This document shows positions 37,310 through 45,573 of a stretch of 64,000 bases of DNA, one piece after another. Below the pieces are notes generated by a model. The model had not been told where the DNA came from and did not search any database. It saw nothing but the letters and a program-made list of their open reading frames with translations. The stretch is taken from the NCBI RefSeq assembly GCF_003019815.1, contig NZ_CP027773.1, positions 1,685,001-1,749,000 on the forward strand, given 5' to 3'. The translations under genes were made by a program, and so were the position numbers. Position 1 is the first letter of the stretch; each line of letters begins with the position of its first letter. This stretch comes from Variovorax sp. PMC12. GTDB lineage: Bacteria > Pseudomonadota > Gammaproteobacteria > Burkholderiales > Burkholderiaceae_C.

Positions 37310-37437
37310 TCTGTCCAGATGTCAGAATTCACTATTCAGTCCTACGAGTGCTTTCTGATCCGGAGCACGCGCGCCATCCCATTGGTTGCGCTTGGCTCTG
37401 TCAGCCGTTTGCAAAACGTCGAGGAGCAAAAATCGAT

Positions 37438-37785
37438 ATGTGGCCGTTTAAAAAGAAGAAAGAGCCTTGGGAAGACAAGTTCGCCGCACTCGCGCCGCTC
37501 GTCCTGGCATCGGACCAAGTCATGGGCCCGAACCGGCTATCCGTGTGCTTTGCCTATCGGGTCAAGCCGAACAACCCACACGATTCGGGCTGGATTTTTC
37601 TCAGTGGCAGGGAGAGCCAGCGCGTGCTCGATGACAACCCACCAAAGGTATGTCCTCTGAATTCCTTCCTCAAGATGGACCCGTCGTTGAGCACGATCAC
37701 AGACAAGCCTATCGGCTCAGCGTGGGAGCGCAATAGCGCCGATGCGCCATGGGAAGAGGTGTTCGATTTCAAAACGCGCGACTGA
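37438..37785 (+). CDS. DUF2185 (Imm33-like) immunity protein
   Basis: 115 residues. The core SVCFAYRVKPNNPHDSGWIF, LSGRESQRVLDDNPPKVCPL and LSTITDKPIGSAWERN follows the DUF2185 pattern: an aromatic strand, 'DSGW' followed by a short gap and then SG, and a conserved 'P-x-G-S-A-x-E-R' ending. This family occurs among immunity proteins of polymorphic toxin systems. The ATG at 37438 is preferred because the family begins there; upstream codons are unlike it. No cognate toxin is seen within the window. Confidence 0.65.
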   Translation: MWPFKKKKEPWEDKFAALAPLVLASDQVMGPNRLSVCFAYRVKPNNPHDSGWIFLSGRESQRVLDDNPPKVCPLNSFLKMDPSLSTITDKPIGSAWERNSADAPWEEVFDFKTRD

Positions 37786-37849
37786 AGCGACCTCTATGCC
37801 TGTCGTCGCAAAACATTGCGCAAGGGCGTAGAACATTGATCGCTTACGG

Positions 37850-38299
37850 TCAAAGCACTCCGGCAAGCCCATTCATGTCGTTCAACAGAAACTCGGAGAA
37901 GCGCCCCGCGGGTCGAGGCTCGCTCACACCATCGGTCATGAACCAGCACTCGGGATCTGGGACCGCCGCCTCAGCCTCAAACCAAGCCGCCATGTAGCCT
38001 TGATGCGAGAAGAAGACGACGTGAGAGTCCTTCAGTTGGTACTCGACTTCCTCCTCTTCGAGCAGATCCCGAAGCATGCCGTGATTCGAGAAGATGCAGT
38101 CGATGAACCAGGCTGAGCCGCGAAAGATACCGTCGCAGTCCCGGCCCATCCAAAGCAGGTAATCCCTGTAGGCCTGAGGAAGCTGGAAACCCAGCTTGCG
38201 CTCAAGCGCTTCGACTTCCGCCTCGCTGGCGCCGATTGGAGCGCCTATCCTGGGCTCAATGTGAAGCGCGTGGAACTGTTTTGCGGCTTCGATGGGCAT
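37850..38299 (-). CDS. SMI1/KNR4-family immunity-like protein
   Basis: 149 residues. GASEAEVEALERKLGFQLPQAYRDYLLWMGRDCDG is the opening of the SMI1/KNR4 superfamily (x-x-x-E-x-x-L-G-x-x-LP-x-x-Y-x-x-FL). The C-terminal part with VVFFSHQGYMAAWFEAEA completes the domain. Such proteins commonly protect against polymorphic toxins. It lies head to tail (convergent) with the DUF2185 gene, with only 64 bases between them. No toxin gene adjoins. Confidence 0.75.
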   Translation of the reverse strand: MPIEAAKQFHALHIEPRIGAPIGASEAEVEALERKLGFQLPQAYRDYLLWMGRDCDGIFRGSAWFIDCIFSNHGMLRDLLEEEEVEYQLKDSHVVFFSHQGYMAAWFEAEAAVPDPECWFMTDGVSEPRPAGRFSEFLLNDMNGLAGVL

Positions 38300-38433
38300 G
38301 AGATGGTGAGTTGTCAGGTCGAGTATGCCGAAGCTGACGGTACGTCCCCTGCTTTTTCGGCTCGACCGGACTGCACCCTATCGCGACAAACACGAAATCC
38401 CGCTAAATTTGGCGCCACTGGAGGTGAAAGTAA

Positions 38434-38733
38434 ATGCTGGAACTGCTCGATACGGGTCGGATTGCGCACAAGCTTGGGAGGTGGCGGTGGACCGCCTACT
38501 TCGCTTCTGGGGTGTGCCTGTTTTTAATCGGTTGGGGAATCGCCGAGGTCCTCATGATTCCCAGCCTTATGAGCCCGGTCGCCGCCGACTCATCGCCCGC
38601 GTTTTGGACGTTTGCGGCCTTCTCGCTGGCTTCGCTACTTCTGATCATCTACAGCGTTCGCCTTTGCTACATCGACGAGATGCATGGGACTTACATCGAA
38701 GATGCGCAGCATTACAAGACCCACGGCTGGTAG
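38434..38733 (+). CDS. Hypothetical membrane protein
   Basis: 99 residues, ATG preceded by CTGGAGGTGAAAGTAA. Two hydrophobic segments, YFASGVCLFLIGWGIAEVLMI and FWTFAAFSLASLLLIIYSV, predict a two-helix inner-membrane protein with short tails. No family recognised. A good terminator follows 21 bases after the stop, so it is likely transcribed alone. Confidence 0.65.
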   Translation: MLELLDTGRIAHKLGRWRWTAYFASGVCLFLIGWGIAEVLMIPSLMSPVAADSSPAFWTFAAFSLASLLLIIYSVRLCYIDEMHGTYIEDAQHYKTHGW

Positions 38734-38754
38734 CGCAGTCGTATAGCACTCCGA

Positions 38755-38778
38755 AGCCCGCCCCAAGCGGGCTTTTTC
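38755..38778 (+). terminator. Intrinsic terminator after membrane-protein gene
   Basis: AGCCCGC-CCCAA-GCGGGCT with TTTTT directly after the stem (38773-38777). It ends the gene at 38434-38733. A T-arm-like hairpin of tRNA type lies on the other strand right after it. Confidence 0.85.
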
Positions 38779-38822
38779 GTTCCCGGGGCCGGCATCGAAC
38801 CGGCACATTGCCGTTTCCACCG

Positions 38823-39269
38823 TCAGCCCATTTCCGATCGCTTGCAATCAAAGATCGCGCTCGGCTCAATCGCCTTCAACGCCGGCGTATTGCCGACGAA
38901 CGTCACTCCTGCACCGATGAGGCGCCAGTCATCCAGCGACTTGAATAGCTTGAAGAGGTGGGTGACCTCGACGCCAGCAGCGGGAATTGTGTTGAAGACA
39001 TAGATCGGCTCGCCAAACTGGGCGTCTGTCGAACTCACCAACTCGGCTTTCAGTTTGCCCATCGTCTCCGAGTCCTTGGTCCTGAAACGCACGATGTCCA
39101 TGTTGACAGTTCGCGAAGGCTCATCGATGGAGATTCTGCGAACCCAGTGCAGGTATGGCGTGTCCTTGCTCGCAACCGGAACGCATGTGATCGTCTTTGC
39201 CGACGCCGAGCCCGCGGCCAAGAGCAGCAGCAGCGCCTGGCAAGCGAGACGCCTAGTTTGAATTTTCAT
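38823..39269 (-). CDS. Hypothetical secreted protein
   Basis: 148 residues with a signal peptide (TRRLACQALLLLLAAGSASA). The mature part (KTITCVPVASKDTPYLHWVRRISIDEPSRTVNMDI...) is probably a small beta-rich periplasmic domain with two cysteines (ITCVPV near the N-terminus, IFDCKR at the end) that may pair. The ATG has AGGAGGGCGACC upstream. No family recognised. Island location. Confidence 0.65.
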   Translation of the reverse strand: MKIQTRRLACQALLLLLAAGSASAKTITCVPVASKDTPYLHWVRRISIDEPSRTVNMDIVRFRTKDSETMGKLKAELVSSTDAQFGEPIYVFNTIPAAGVEVTHLFKLFKSLDDWRLIGAGVTFVGNTPALKAIEPSAIFDCKRSEMG

Positions 39270-39462
39270 GGTCGCCCTCCTCTGTTATTGAGTGGTCCAC
39301 TTTAGCGCCTCGCGTCGATGTCCAACTTTTGCGCCCCTTCCCTCGTGTTGATGGCAATATCACGGGTGTGTTTGAACCGTTGGCGCGCGAGGTCGACGAG
39401 GCTGGTGATCAGCTCTTAGCGCAGTACCAAGAGGCCCGCAACCTGGCCAACGAGGCGCAAGC

Positions 39463-40128
39463 ATGAACGCCGTCCTCGAAAGGCCCCGCGCCAAGGCTAA
39501 GCCGAAGGCCACGAAGGGCGGACTGCAGACACGGCTCGAGTCGATATTCACCAACCTCAAGCTCGACCAGGAAAAGCTGCAACTCGCACACCAGTCAGTC
39601 GAGCTGAAGCACCCCGGCGACACCGCAGACGTGCTTCTGCGTGCCGTCATCGAAGACCTGCTGCCAGCCGCCATCGCGCCGATGTACCGGCAGCCCCTGA
39701 CGCGCAACGACACCGACGCGGCCTACACCGGCATGTTCACGTCGCTCGCAGCGATCGAAGGGACCATCGCGCTGTCGCGCGGCCAAGTGATCGAGCCCGT
39801 GCTTCGTGAAGCATAGGTGCTGCTCGACGAAGCGAACAGCCAGATGGACTTCGGCGACATGGGCGACGTACTGCCACAGCGCTAGGACATCACGGAAGCC
39901 GACCAGATGCAAGGCGATATTGCAGCACGTCTACCAGCCGCCGCCGCCGCCGAGCATGAAAACGTAGCCAGCCGCATTTTCGGCGCACACGACAGAACCA
40001 TCGAAGCCCACGCGATTCTCGACTCTCGCGTAGCGGAGATGAACACCGGAGCCGCCTATGGCGCTCGCTCGCTGGTGAAGGTCGCCGTTGATGCAACTAG
40101 CGCCGCGGATGCGACCAACACGCGCAAC
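39463..40128 (+). pseudogene. Phage-like gene interrupted by two in-frame TAG codons
   Basis: The ATG overlaps the TGA of an upstream coding fragment (about 39347-39466; ...GVFEPLAREVDEAGDQLLAQ). The frame encodes MNAVLERPRAKAKPKATKGG... for 117 codons, TAG at 39814, then VLLDEANSQMDFGDMGDVLP, TAG at 39883, then DITEADQMQGDIAARLPAAA and more, without any frameshift. The 3' limit is unclear because the frame runs into antisense of the integrase. Spacing and overlap with the upstream fragment are phage-like. Function unknown. Confidence 0.5.
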
Positions 40129-41108
40129 GACTGCGAGCACGCGAGCTGCGCCAGCCCAGACTTGCCCACGGCCTTGAGGCGGCGCTGCACGATCTTCAGT
40201 GCACGCCCCACCAGCGGCACGCGCAGATCGACGGCTTCCTCGAAGCGCGCGTTCGTTGTCGCTTCCTTCGGCACGGTCCACTACCAGCCATCCTTCTCTT
40301 CGGTGATGTGCTCCGGGCGCATGGCCGGGATCTCAACGCCGCGCGCGCAGGTCCACAGGTAAATCTGCGTCGCATCACGGCCGAGTTCGTGCATGTTCGG
40401 CAGCCACGCCAACAGTTCTCCGACCTCATCGTCGCGCAGCACGCGCCGCTTCTGGCCCTGGTGCTCACCGCCGACGATCTTCCCTTTGCTTTTCAGCTTG
40501 CCCTTCATCAGGGTGGGCCACCAGTTCGGCACGTCCTGGTCGAGGCGGCCAACGTCCAGCGCACGCGACCACGCCGCGCCGAGCATCGAGCGTAGCTTTT
40601 GCGCCGCCGTTGGCGTAGCTTTTCGGGCATCGAGCAGGTCGAAGCACGTAGAGCGGGTCACGGCAGCAGCCGGCGCATCGGCAAATGCCGGCTCTTCGTC
40701 CAACAGCCTTTCGAGCGCCCTCCTCGCCGCGATGGCACCCGCTTCCTGGCGCTCCTGCTCGATGTGGTTGGTGATGTAGTCCTGCACCAGCTTGCGCACG
40801 GTGAACACCTCGGCATCCGCCGGCACCGCAGCGGCAGGTTTGCGCTGCTGCCGCTGGAACGCCTTCGGGTCCACGCCGTCGGCGCGCAGGATGCGCAGCC
40901 GCTCCACGGCCTCGGCCGCTTCGGATGGCCGCATGCCGGGATACGTGCCGATGCGGGTCTGCTTCATCAGCCCCGTGACGGGCTGCTTGTAGCGGTAGGT
41001 CCACGTCATCTTGGACGCAGAGGCGACAAGGCGCAGTCCCTAGCAACCTTCAACGACGAGATGCTCGCCTGGCTTGAGCTGCTTGGCAGCGCGAACATCG
41101 AAGAACAT
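40056..41108 (-). pseudogene. P4-type tyrosine integrase, interrupted and truncated
   Basis: The start ATG at 41106-41108 opens with MFFDVRAAKQLKPGEHLVVE, an integrase N-terminal arm-binding domain. A TAG interrupts at 41040-41042 (codon 23). The frame then continues intact (MTWTYRYKQPVTGLMKQTRIGTY...; core region EVGELLAWLPNMHELGRDAT) to a second TAG at 40281-40283, between two Trp positions (DGW and WTVPK), and on with DLRVPLVGRALKIVQRRLKA. The C-terminal part with the catalytic RHRY residues is missing. It lies 228 bases from the 5' end of tRNA-Gly, the probable integration target. Confidence 0.8.
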
Positions 41109-41335
41109 GGCCCTATACTCCCGGCTGTCGTCGCTCGCAGGCATGCGGCCGACGGGTGGTTTCGGGTGTAGTTTCTACCAAAAAAACCTACGCCAAAACC
41201 TACGCCAAGGTGCCAAGTGGACAGGGGTGTGACCGGGTGACGTTGGGAACACGGTCGAAGTCGAAAGACCTTCTTTACTCGGTAAGATCAGGCACTTAGG
41301 TGGATAACTCGTTAGAAATCAACGGGTTGCAAAAT

Positions 41336-41409
41336 GCGGGTGTAGTTCAATGGCAGAACGGCAGCTTCCCAAGCTTCATACGAGGGTTCGATTCCCTTCA
41401 CCCGCTCCA
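41336..41409 (+). tRNA. tRNA-Gly (anticodon CCC)
   Basis: A complete cloverleaf with encoded CCA. Acceptor GCGGGTG pairs with CACCCGC (41399-41405), D-arm GTTC/GAAC, anticodon loop TTCCCAA with anticodon CCC, T-arm GAGGG-TTCGATT-CCCTT. The anticodon stem GCAGC/GCTTC contains one C-T mismatch at positions 28-42. It adjoins the broken integrase of the island on its 5' side. Confidence 0.95.
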
Positions 41410-41435
41410 CTCCCTCTTCCTCTGCCCGGTCCGCA

Positions 41436-42347
41436 TCACGTAGCCTTCACCGCGTCGACCAGAAAGCGCACGAAGGCTTTTCCCGCATCGGGCAGCGAGC
41501 GGCCCGCCATGGTCTCTATTTCCAGATGACGCTCGTTCATCTCGCGGTCCTTTAGCGGAATGACGACCAGCGCCTTGCTCTGCAGCAGCGAGCGCATCGA
41601 CAGCGCGCCGTAGAAGGCGATGCTGTCTCCACCCGTCGCCACAAAGCTCAACAGCGCGCTCGCGTGGTTGCTGGACATGGCCTGCACATAGCTCAGCCCC
41701 TGCCGGCTGCAACTGGCGTCGAGCAGGCGCCGTATTGAACTGTCTTCCTGCGGCAAGCCCAGCGGGTACGCCACCACCTGGCGCAGCGACAACTGCCGCT
41801 GCGACGCCAGCGGATGGTCCTTGCCCATCACGGCCAGGATGGGGCTGGGGTGCCGCAACTCGATCTCGATGCCGGGCTCGGGCACGGCGCTCAAGGTGAT
41901 GCCGACATCGGCTTCGCCGTCGCGCACATGCCTGGAAATGTCCGCCGGAGAGCAGACCTGCAAATGAAAGCGCACGCCCTCGTGCTTGCGCCGGAAGCGG
42001 GCGATCAGGGTCGGAATGAAGTCGAAAGCGAAGCCCTCGGTGCTCGCCACGCGCACATGTCCGCTGCGCAGGCCGCGCAAGCCGGCGATGTCGTTCGCGA
42101 CCCGCTCAATGTCCTGCTGCGCCCGTTTGGCATGCGCCGCGAGCAGTTCGCCGGCGGCATTGGGCACCATGCCTCGCGCGTGGCGGTCGAACAGCAGCGT
42201 GTCGAGTTCGCGCTCCAGGCGCGCCACCTGCCGGCTCACCGCCGAAGGCGCGACGTTGAGCTTGAGCGCCGCTTCCTTCACCGAGCCGGTCTTCACGACC
42301 TCGAGGAAATAGCGGACCGCGGTCTCCTGCAAGGCACGAAGTGACAT
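41436..42347 (-). CDS. LysR-family transcriptional regulator
   Basis: 303 residues. N-terminal winged helix-turn-helix (FLEVVKTGSVKEAALKLNVAPSAVSRQVARLE) and a periplasmic-binding-like effector domain. The ATG at 42347 begins MSLRALQETAVRYF, the usual start; a 51-base longer reading is less likely. It is divergent from the Bug protein and amidase genes and probably controls them, responding to an amide or its product (inference). A T-N11-A-type inverted repeat lies in the shared region. Confidence 0.9.
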   Translation of the reverse strand: MSLRALQETAVRYFLEVVKTGSVKEAALKLNVAPSAVSRQVARLERELDTLLFDRHARGMVPNAAGELLAAHAKRAQQDIERVANDIAGLRGLRSGHVRVASTEGFAFDFIPTLIARFRRKHEGVRFHLQVCSPADISRHVRDGEADVGITLSAVPEPGIEIELRHPSPILAVMGKDHPLASQRQLSLRQVVAYPLGLPQEDSSIRRLLDASCSRQGLSYVQAMSSNHASALLSFVATGGDSIAFYGALSMRSLLQSKALVVIPLKDREMNERHLEIETMAGRSLPDAGKAFVRFLVDAVKAT

Positions 42348-42365
42348 GGAATTCTCCGATTCTCG

Positions 42366-42382
42366 ATTGCTGATTCGGCAAT
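42366..42382. promoter_or_regulatory. LysR-type inverted repeat
   Basis: ATTGC-TGATTCG-GCAAT is a five-base inverted repeat with the T-N11-A spacing of LysR-type sites. It lies 19 bases upstream of the LysR gene start and about 90 bases upstream of the Bug-protein gene, in the 124-base divergent region. Confidence 0.5.
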
Positions 42383-42471
42383 GAAAGATTCTAAACATTG
42401 CGCTTGTTGCATCGACTGCCGACTCCTAGGATGACTCTGTTTCGCACTCTCTCGAACCATCAGGAGCTCCG

Positions 42472-43467
42472 ATGAACCGTCTTCCGCTCATGGCCCGCGC
42501 GGCCCTCGCCTTGCTGTACGGATTCACCCTTGCCGCGGTGCCGCTGACCGCGCCCGCGGCCGAGACTGCCTTCCCCTCGCGCCCGATCACGCTCGTGATT
42601 CCCTTCCCGCCGGGGGGCGCGACGGACGTCAACGGCCGCGTGATCGCGCAGCGGCTCGGCAAGGAGCTCGGGCAGCCTGTCGTCATCGAGAACCGCGCAG
42701 GCGCCGGCACGGTGATCGGCGCAAGCTACGTCTCGAAGGCGGCGCCCGACGGCTACACGCTGCTGGTCAGTTCGGGCTCCACGTTCACCGTCAACCCCGC
42801 CATCCGCGCCAACCTGCCCTATGACCCCGTCAAGAGCTTCGACCCGATCGGCATCGCCGGGCGCATCGCCCTGATCCTGCTGGCCAACAGCGACGTGCCG
42901 GTGCAGACGGTGAAGCAGTTCGTCGACTACGTGAAGGCGTCGCCCGGCAAATATTCGTATGGTTCCTTCGGCACCGGCACCACCTCGCAATTCGCCGGCG
43001 AAAGCATCCTGCACGCGGCCGGCCTGAAGATGACGCACGTGCCCTACAAGGGCAGCGCTCCGGCCATGACCGACCTGATGGGCGGGCAGATTCCCTTCAG
43101 CATCGACACCGTGAGCGCAGCCATACCGCAACTCAAGAGCGGCAAGATCAAGGCAATTGCGCTGACCACGGCCAAGCGCTCCGTCTTGCTTCCCGACGTG
43201 CCGACCATGGCCGAGAGCGGCTATGCCGACATAGACATCGACGCCTGGCTGATGCTGGCGGCGCCGAAGGGACTGCCCGCCGATGTGAAGGCCAAGCTCG
43301 AGAAAGCCCTTGCGGCGACCATTGCCGACCCCGACACGCGCGCCAAGCTACTGGGCCAAGGGCTGGAGCCGGCTTACAGCAATGCTGCCGCGGCCAGCGA
43401 ACTCATCAACCGCGAACTGCCGGTGATGCGCGCCGTGGCTGCGCGCGCGAGCATCACAGCCGATTGA
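42472..43467 (+). CDS. Bug/TctC-family solute-binding protein
   Basis: 331 residues with a signal peptide (MARAALALLYGFTLAAVPLTAPAA). The mature start FPSRPITLVIPFPPGGATD and later NRAGAGTVIGASYVSKAAPDG are hallmarks of the Bug (tripartite tricarboxylate transporter) binding proteins that are very abundant in Bordetella, Variovorax and relatives. It captures a carboxylate or amide-related ligand in the periplasm. No TctA/TctB membrane genes adjoin, as is common. The amidase gene follows 10 bases later, so the ligand may be that enzyme's substrate. Confidence 0.9.
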   Translation: MNRLPLMARAALALLYGFTLAAVPLTAPAAETAFPSRPITLVIPFPPGGATDVNGRVIAQRLGKELGQPVVIENRAGAGTVIGASYVSKAAPDGYTLLVSSGSTFTVNPAIRANLPYDPVKSFDPIGIAGRIALILLANSDVPVQTVKQFVDYVKASPGKYSYGSFGTGTTSQFAGESILHAAGLKMTHVPYKGSAPAMTDLMGGQIPFSIDTVSAAIPQLKSGKIKAIALTTAKRSVLLPDVPTMAESGYADIDIDAWLMLAAPKGLPADVKAKLEKALAATIADPDTRAKLLGQGLEPAYSNAAAASELINRELPVMRAVAARASITAD

Positions 43468-43477
43468 AGAGAGACTG

Positions 43478-45025
43478 ATGAACGCAGCACCGAACACATC
43501 GCCAGCCGCCGCCGAGCTCGTCGAGCAATCCGCCGTCGAATTGCGCCGCCTCATCGGCAGCAAGGAGATCTCGCCAGTAGAACTGCTGGAAGCATGCATC
43601 GCGCGAATCGAACGCGTGAACCCCTTCGTCAACGCGGTGACCGCCACCTGTTTCGAACGCGCGCGCGCGGAAGCCAAAGGCGCGGAAAGCGCGGTCATGC
43701 GCGGCGACCCGCTAGGACTGCTGCACGGGCTGCCGCTGGGCGTGAAAGACCTCGAGCCCACGCAGGGCCTGCTCACGACCTGGGGCTCCGCCATCTATCG
43801 CGACCACGTGCCCGCGGAAGACATCGAACTGGTGGCCCGCCTGCGCCGCGCGGGCGCCATCGTGACGGGCAAGACCAACGTGCCAGAGATGGGCGCGGGC
43901 GCCAACTCGCGCAACGAAGTGTGGGGCGCCACCGGCAACCCCTTCAACCCCAACCTGAATGCGGGCGGCTCTTCGGGCGGGTCGGCGGCGGCGCTGGCCT
44001 GCGACATGCTGCCCGTGTGCACCGGCTCCGACACCGGCGGCTCGCTGCGCATTCCCGCGGCCAAGTGCGGCGTGGTGGGCTTCCGGCCTTCGCCGGGCAT
44101 CGTGCCGAGCGTGCGCAAGCCGCTGGGCTGGACCCCGATTTCGGTCGTCGGCCCCATGGGCCGCACGGTGGAAGATGCGTGCCTGCAGCTGGCCGCCTCC
44201 GCCGGCATGCACGCGGGCGACCCGCTCAGCCACCCGCTGGACCCGTTGTCCTTTCGCAAAACGGCTCCGGTCGACCTTGCCAACCTGCGCGTGGCATGGA
44301 CCGAAGACTTCGGCACCTGCGCGGTGGACGACCGCATCCGCGCCACTTTCTGCCGCAAGATCGAGGCCATGCGGCACTTGTTCCGGCGCTGCGACAAGGT
44401 CGAGTTCGACATGGGCGAGGCGCATCGCTGCTTCGACGTGCTGCGCGCCGAGGCCTTCGTGGCGGGCATGCAGGCAGCCTACGAGCGCAACCCCAACAGC
44501 CTGGGCCCGCACTCGCGCGCGAACTACGAAATGGGCGCGCAGATGAGCCTGCTCGACAGCGCCTGGGCGCAGGCCGAGCAGACCCGGCTTCTCAAGCGCT
44601 TCCAGGCGACCTTCGCCGACTACGACCTCGTGCTGTCGCCGACCACCCCGGTCTCGCCCTTCCCCTGGACGCAGCCGTACGCCGACACCATCAACGGCGA
44701 GAAGCAAGCCAACTACTACCGCTGGCTGGCGCTGACCTACGTGGTCACGCTCACGACGCACCCGGCGATCTCGCTGCCTTGCGGCGTCGACCACGCAGGC
44801 ATGCCCTTCGGGCTGCAGGTCGTGGGCGGATTCAGGATGGACCACCAGGTGCTGGGTGCGGCGCATGCCATGGAGGCGGCGTTCTCTCGCGATGCGCAGC
44901 TGCGCAGGCCGCGCCCCGACCTGGCCGCGCTGCGAGCGGCGGAGCCTGCCTTGACATCGATCGTCACGACACCGCCCGTCTTCGACCGCGGCCTCATGGA
45001 GACAGCCGCGATATCGGCTGTCTGA
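43478..45025 (+). CDS. Amidase-signature-family hydrolase
   Basis: 515 residues. Catalytic Lys in GLPLGVKDLEPTQGL, the glycine/serine motif NLNAGGSSGGSAAALA and the cis-Ser/Ser pair in GSDTGGSLRIPAAKCGVVGFRP give the Ser-Ser-Lys triad of the amidase signature family. It hydrolyses an amide bond in the cytoplasm (no signal peptide). The gene begins 10 bases after the Bug gene, after GAAGAGAGACTG. The substrate is unknown; the family includes GatA-like and aryl/acyl amidases. Confidence 0.92.
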   Translation: MNAAPNTSPAAAELVEQSAVELRRLIGSKEISPVELLEACIARIERVNPFVNAVTATCFERARAEAKGAESAVMRGDPLGLLHGLPLGVKDLEPTQGLLTTWGSAIYRDHVPAEDIELVARLRRAGAIVTGKTNVPEMGAGANSRNEVWGATGNPFNPNLNAGGSSGGSAAALACDMLPVCTGSDTGGSLRIPAAKCGVVGFRPSPGIVPSVRKPLGWTPISVVGPMGRTVEDACLQLAASAGMHAGDPLSHPLDPLSFRKTAPVDLANLRVAWTEDFGTCAVDDRIRATFCRKIEAMRHLFRRCDKVEFDMGEAHRCFDVLRAEAFVAGMQAAYERNPNSLGPHSRANYEMGAQMSLLDSAWAQAEQTRLLKRFQATFADYDLVLSPTTPVSPFPWTQPYADTINGEKQANYYRWLALTYVVTLTTHPAISLPCGVDHAGMPFGLQVVGGFRMDHQVLGAAHAMEAAFSRDAQLRRPRPDLAALRAAEPALTSIVTTPPVFDRGLMETAAISAV

Positions 45026-45067
45026 GCCTCACCGGCGGGTATCGGCCGGTTTGCTTGCGCATCAAAA

Positions 45068-45087
45068 TACTGTATATTCAAACAGTA
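45068..45087. promoter_or_regulatory. LexA (SOS) box upstream of the gene at 45146
   Basis: TACTGTATATTCAAACAGTA matches the CTGT-N8-ACAG operator of LexA in gammaproteobacteria and betaproteobacteria, with flanking TA on both sides. It lies 58 bases before the ATG at 45146. Confidence 0.85.
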
Positions 45088-45145
45088 CTTCACGGGAGTT
45101 CTGAAATTCCCAATCCCGGTCAATTGCCCCAAGCACACCAGGACG

Positions 45146-45568
45146 ATGAACCAAGCTGAACTGTTCTTTCCCCGCGCAACCACGCCAGCACCCATGCCTG
45201 CCGCATCGTTGCCCGAATTCGAAGCCCCGCTCCACTTCGTGGAGGTCGAAGCAGCGGCGGAAGAAGCCGATGCCTCGCCACCAGACGCCTACACCGTGCG
45301 GCTGGCGGACTACGCACTGCCATCGGCAGACGCCGCAAGAGTGGCCGAGCAGCGCTTCCGCCGCGAAATCGACCGGCAGCTGGGCGACGATGTCATTCCC
45401 GCGCTGCGCGCCTTTCAAAATGCCAGCGAGTCGAGCGAAAGCGAACTCTCGAAGGCAGAAATCGCAATGGCCAAGCGCTGGGCAAAGGCCTACGACGCCG
45501 CGCGAACCGCGGGCTTTCGCGATCTGGGCGAAACCGACGAGGCGTACTTCGAAATCCGCATCGACTGA
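45146..45568 (+). CDS. SOS-controlled protein of unknown function
   Basis: 140 residues. It begins MNQAELFFPR, in which QAELF at residues 3-7 fits the loose pattern of a beta-clamp-binding peptide (Q-x-x-L-F). A proline/alanine/glutamate-rich linker (residues ~11-45) leads to a mostly helical, charged C-terminal half (AARVAEQRFRREIDRQLGDD...SELSKAEIAMAKRWAKAYDAA). No known domain recognised. A LexA box directly upstream marks it as DNA-damage inducible. The gene converges on the LysR gene with a gap of five bases. Confidence 0.75.
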   Translation: MNQAELFFPRATTPAPMPAASLPEFEAPLHFVEVEAAAEEADASPPDAYTVRLADYALPSADAARVAEQRFRREIDRQLGDDVIPALRAFQNASESSESELSKAEIAMAKRWAKAYDAARTAGFRDLGETDEAYFEIRID

Positions 45569-45573
45569 CGGCG

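Noticed and set aside
37319..37660. Alternative frame across the DUF2185 gene
   Set aside because: Out of frame with the recognisable DUF2185 domain and rich in Arg/Ser, so a shadow.
38780..38880. Possible tRNA on the minus strand
   Set aside because: Only the T-arm is well formed; no anticodon arm, D-arm or matching acceptor stem could be found.
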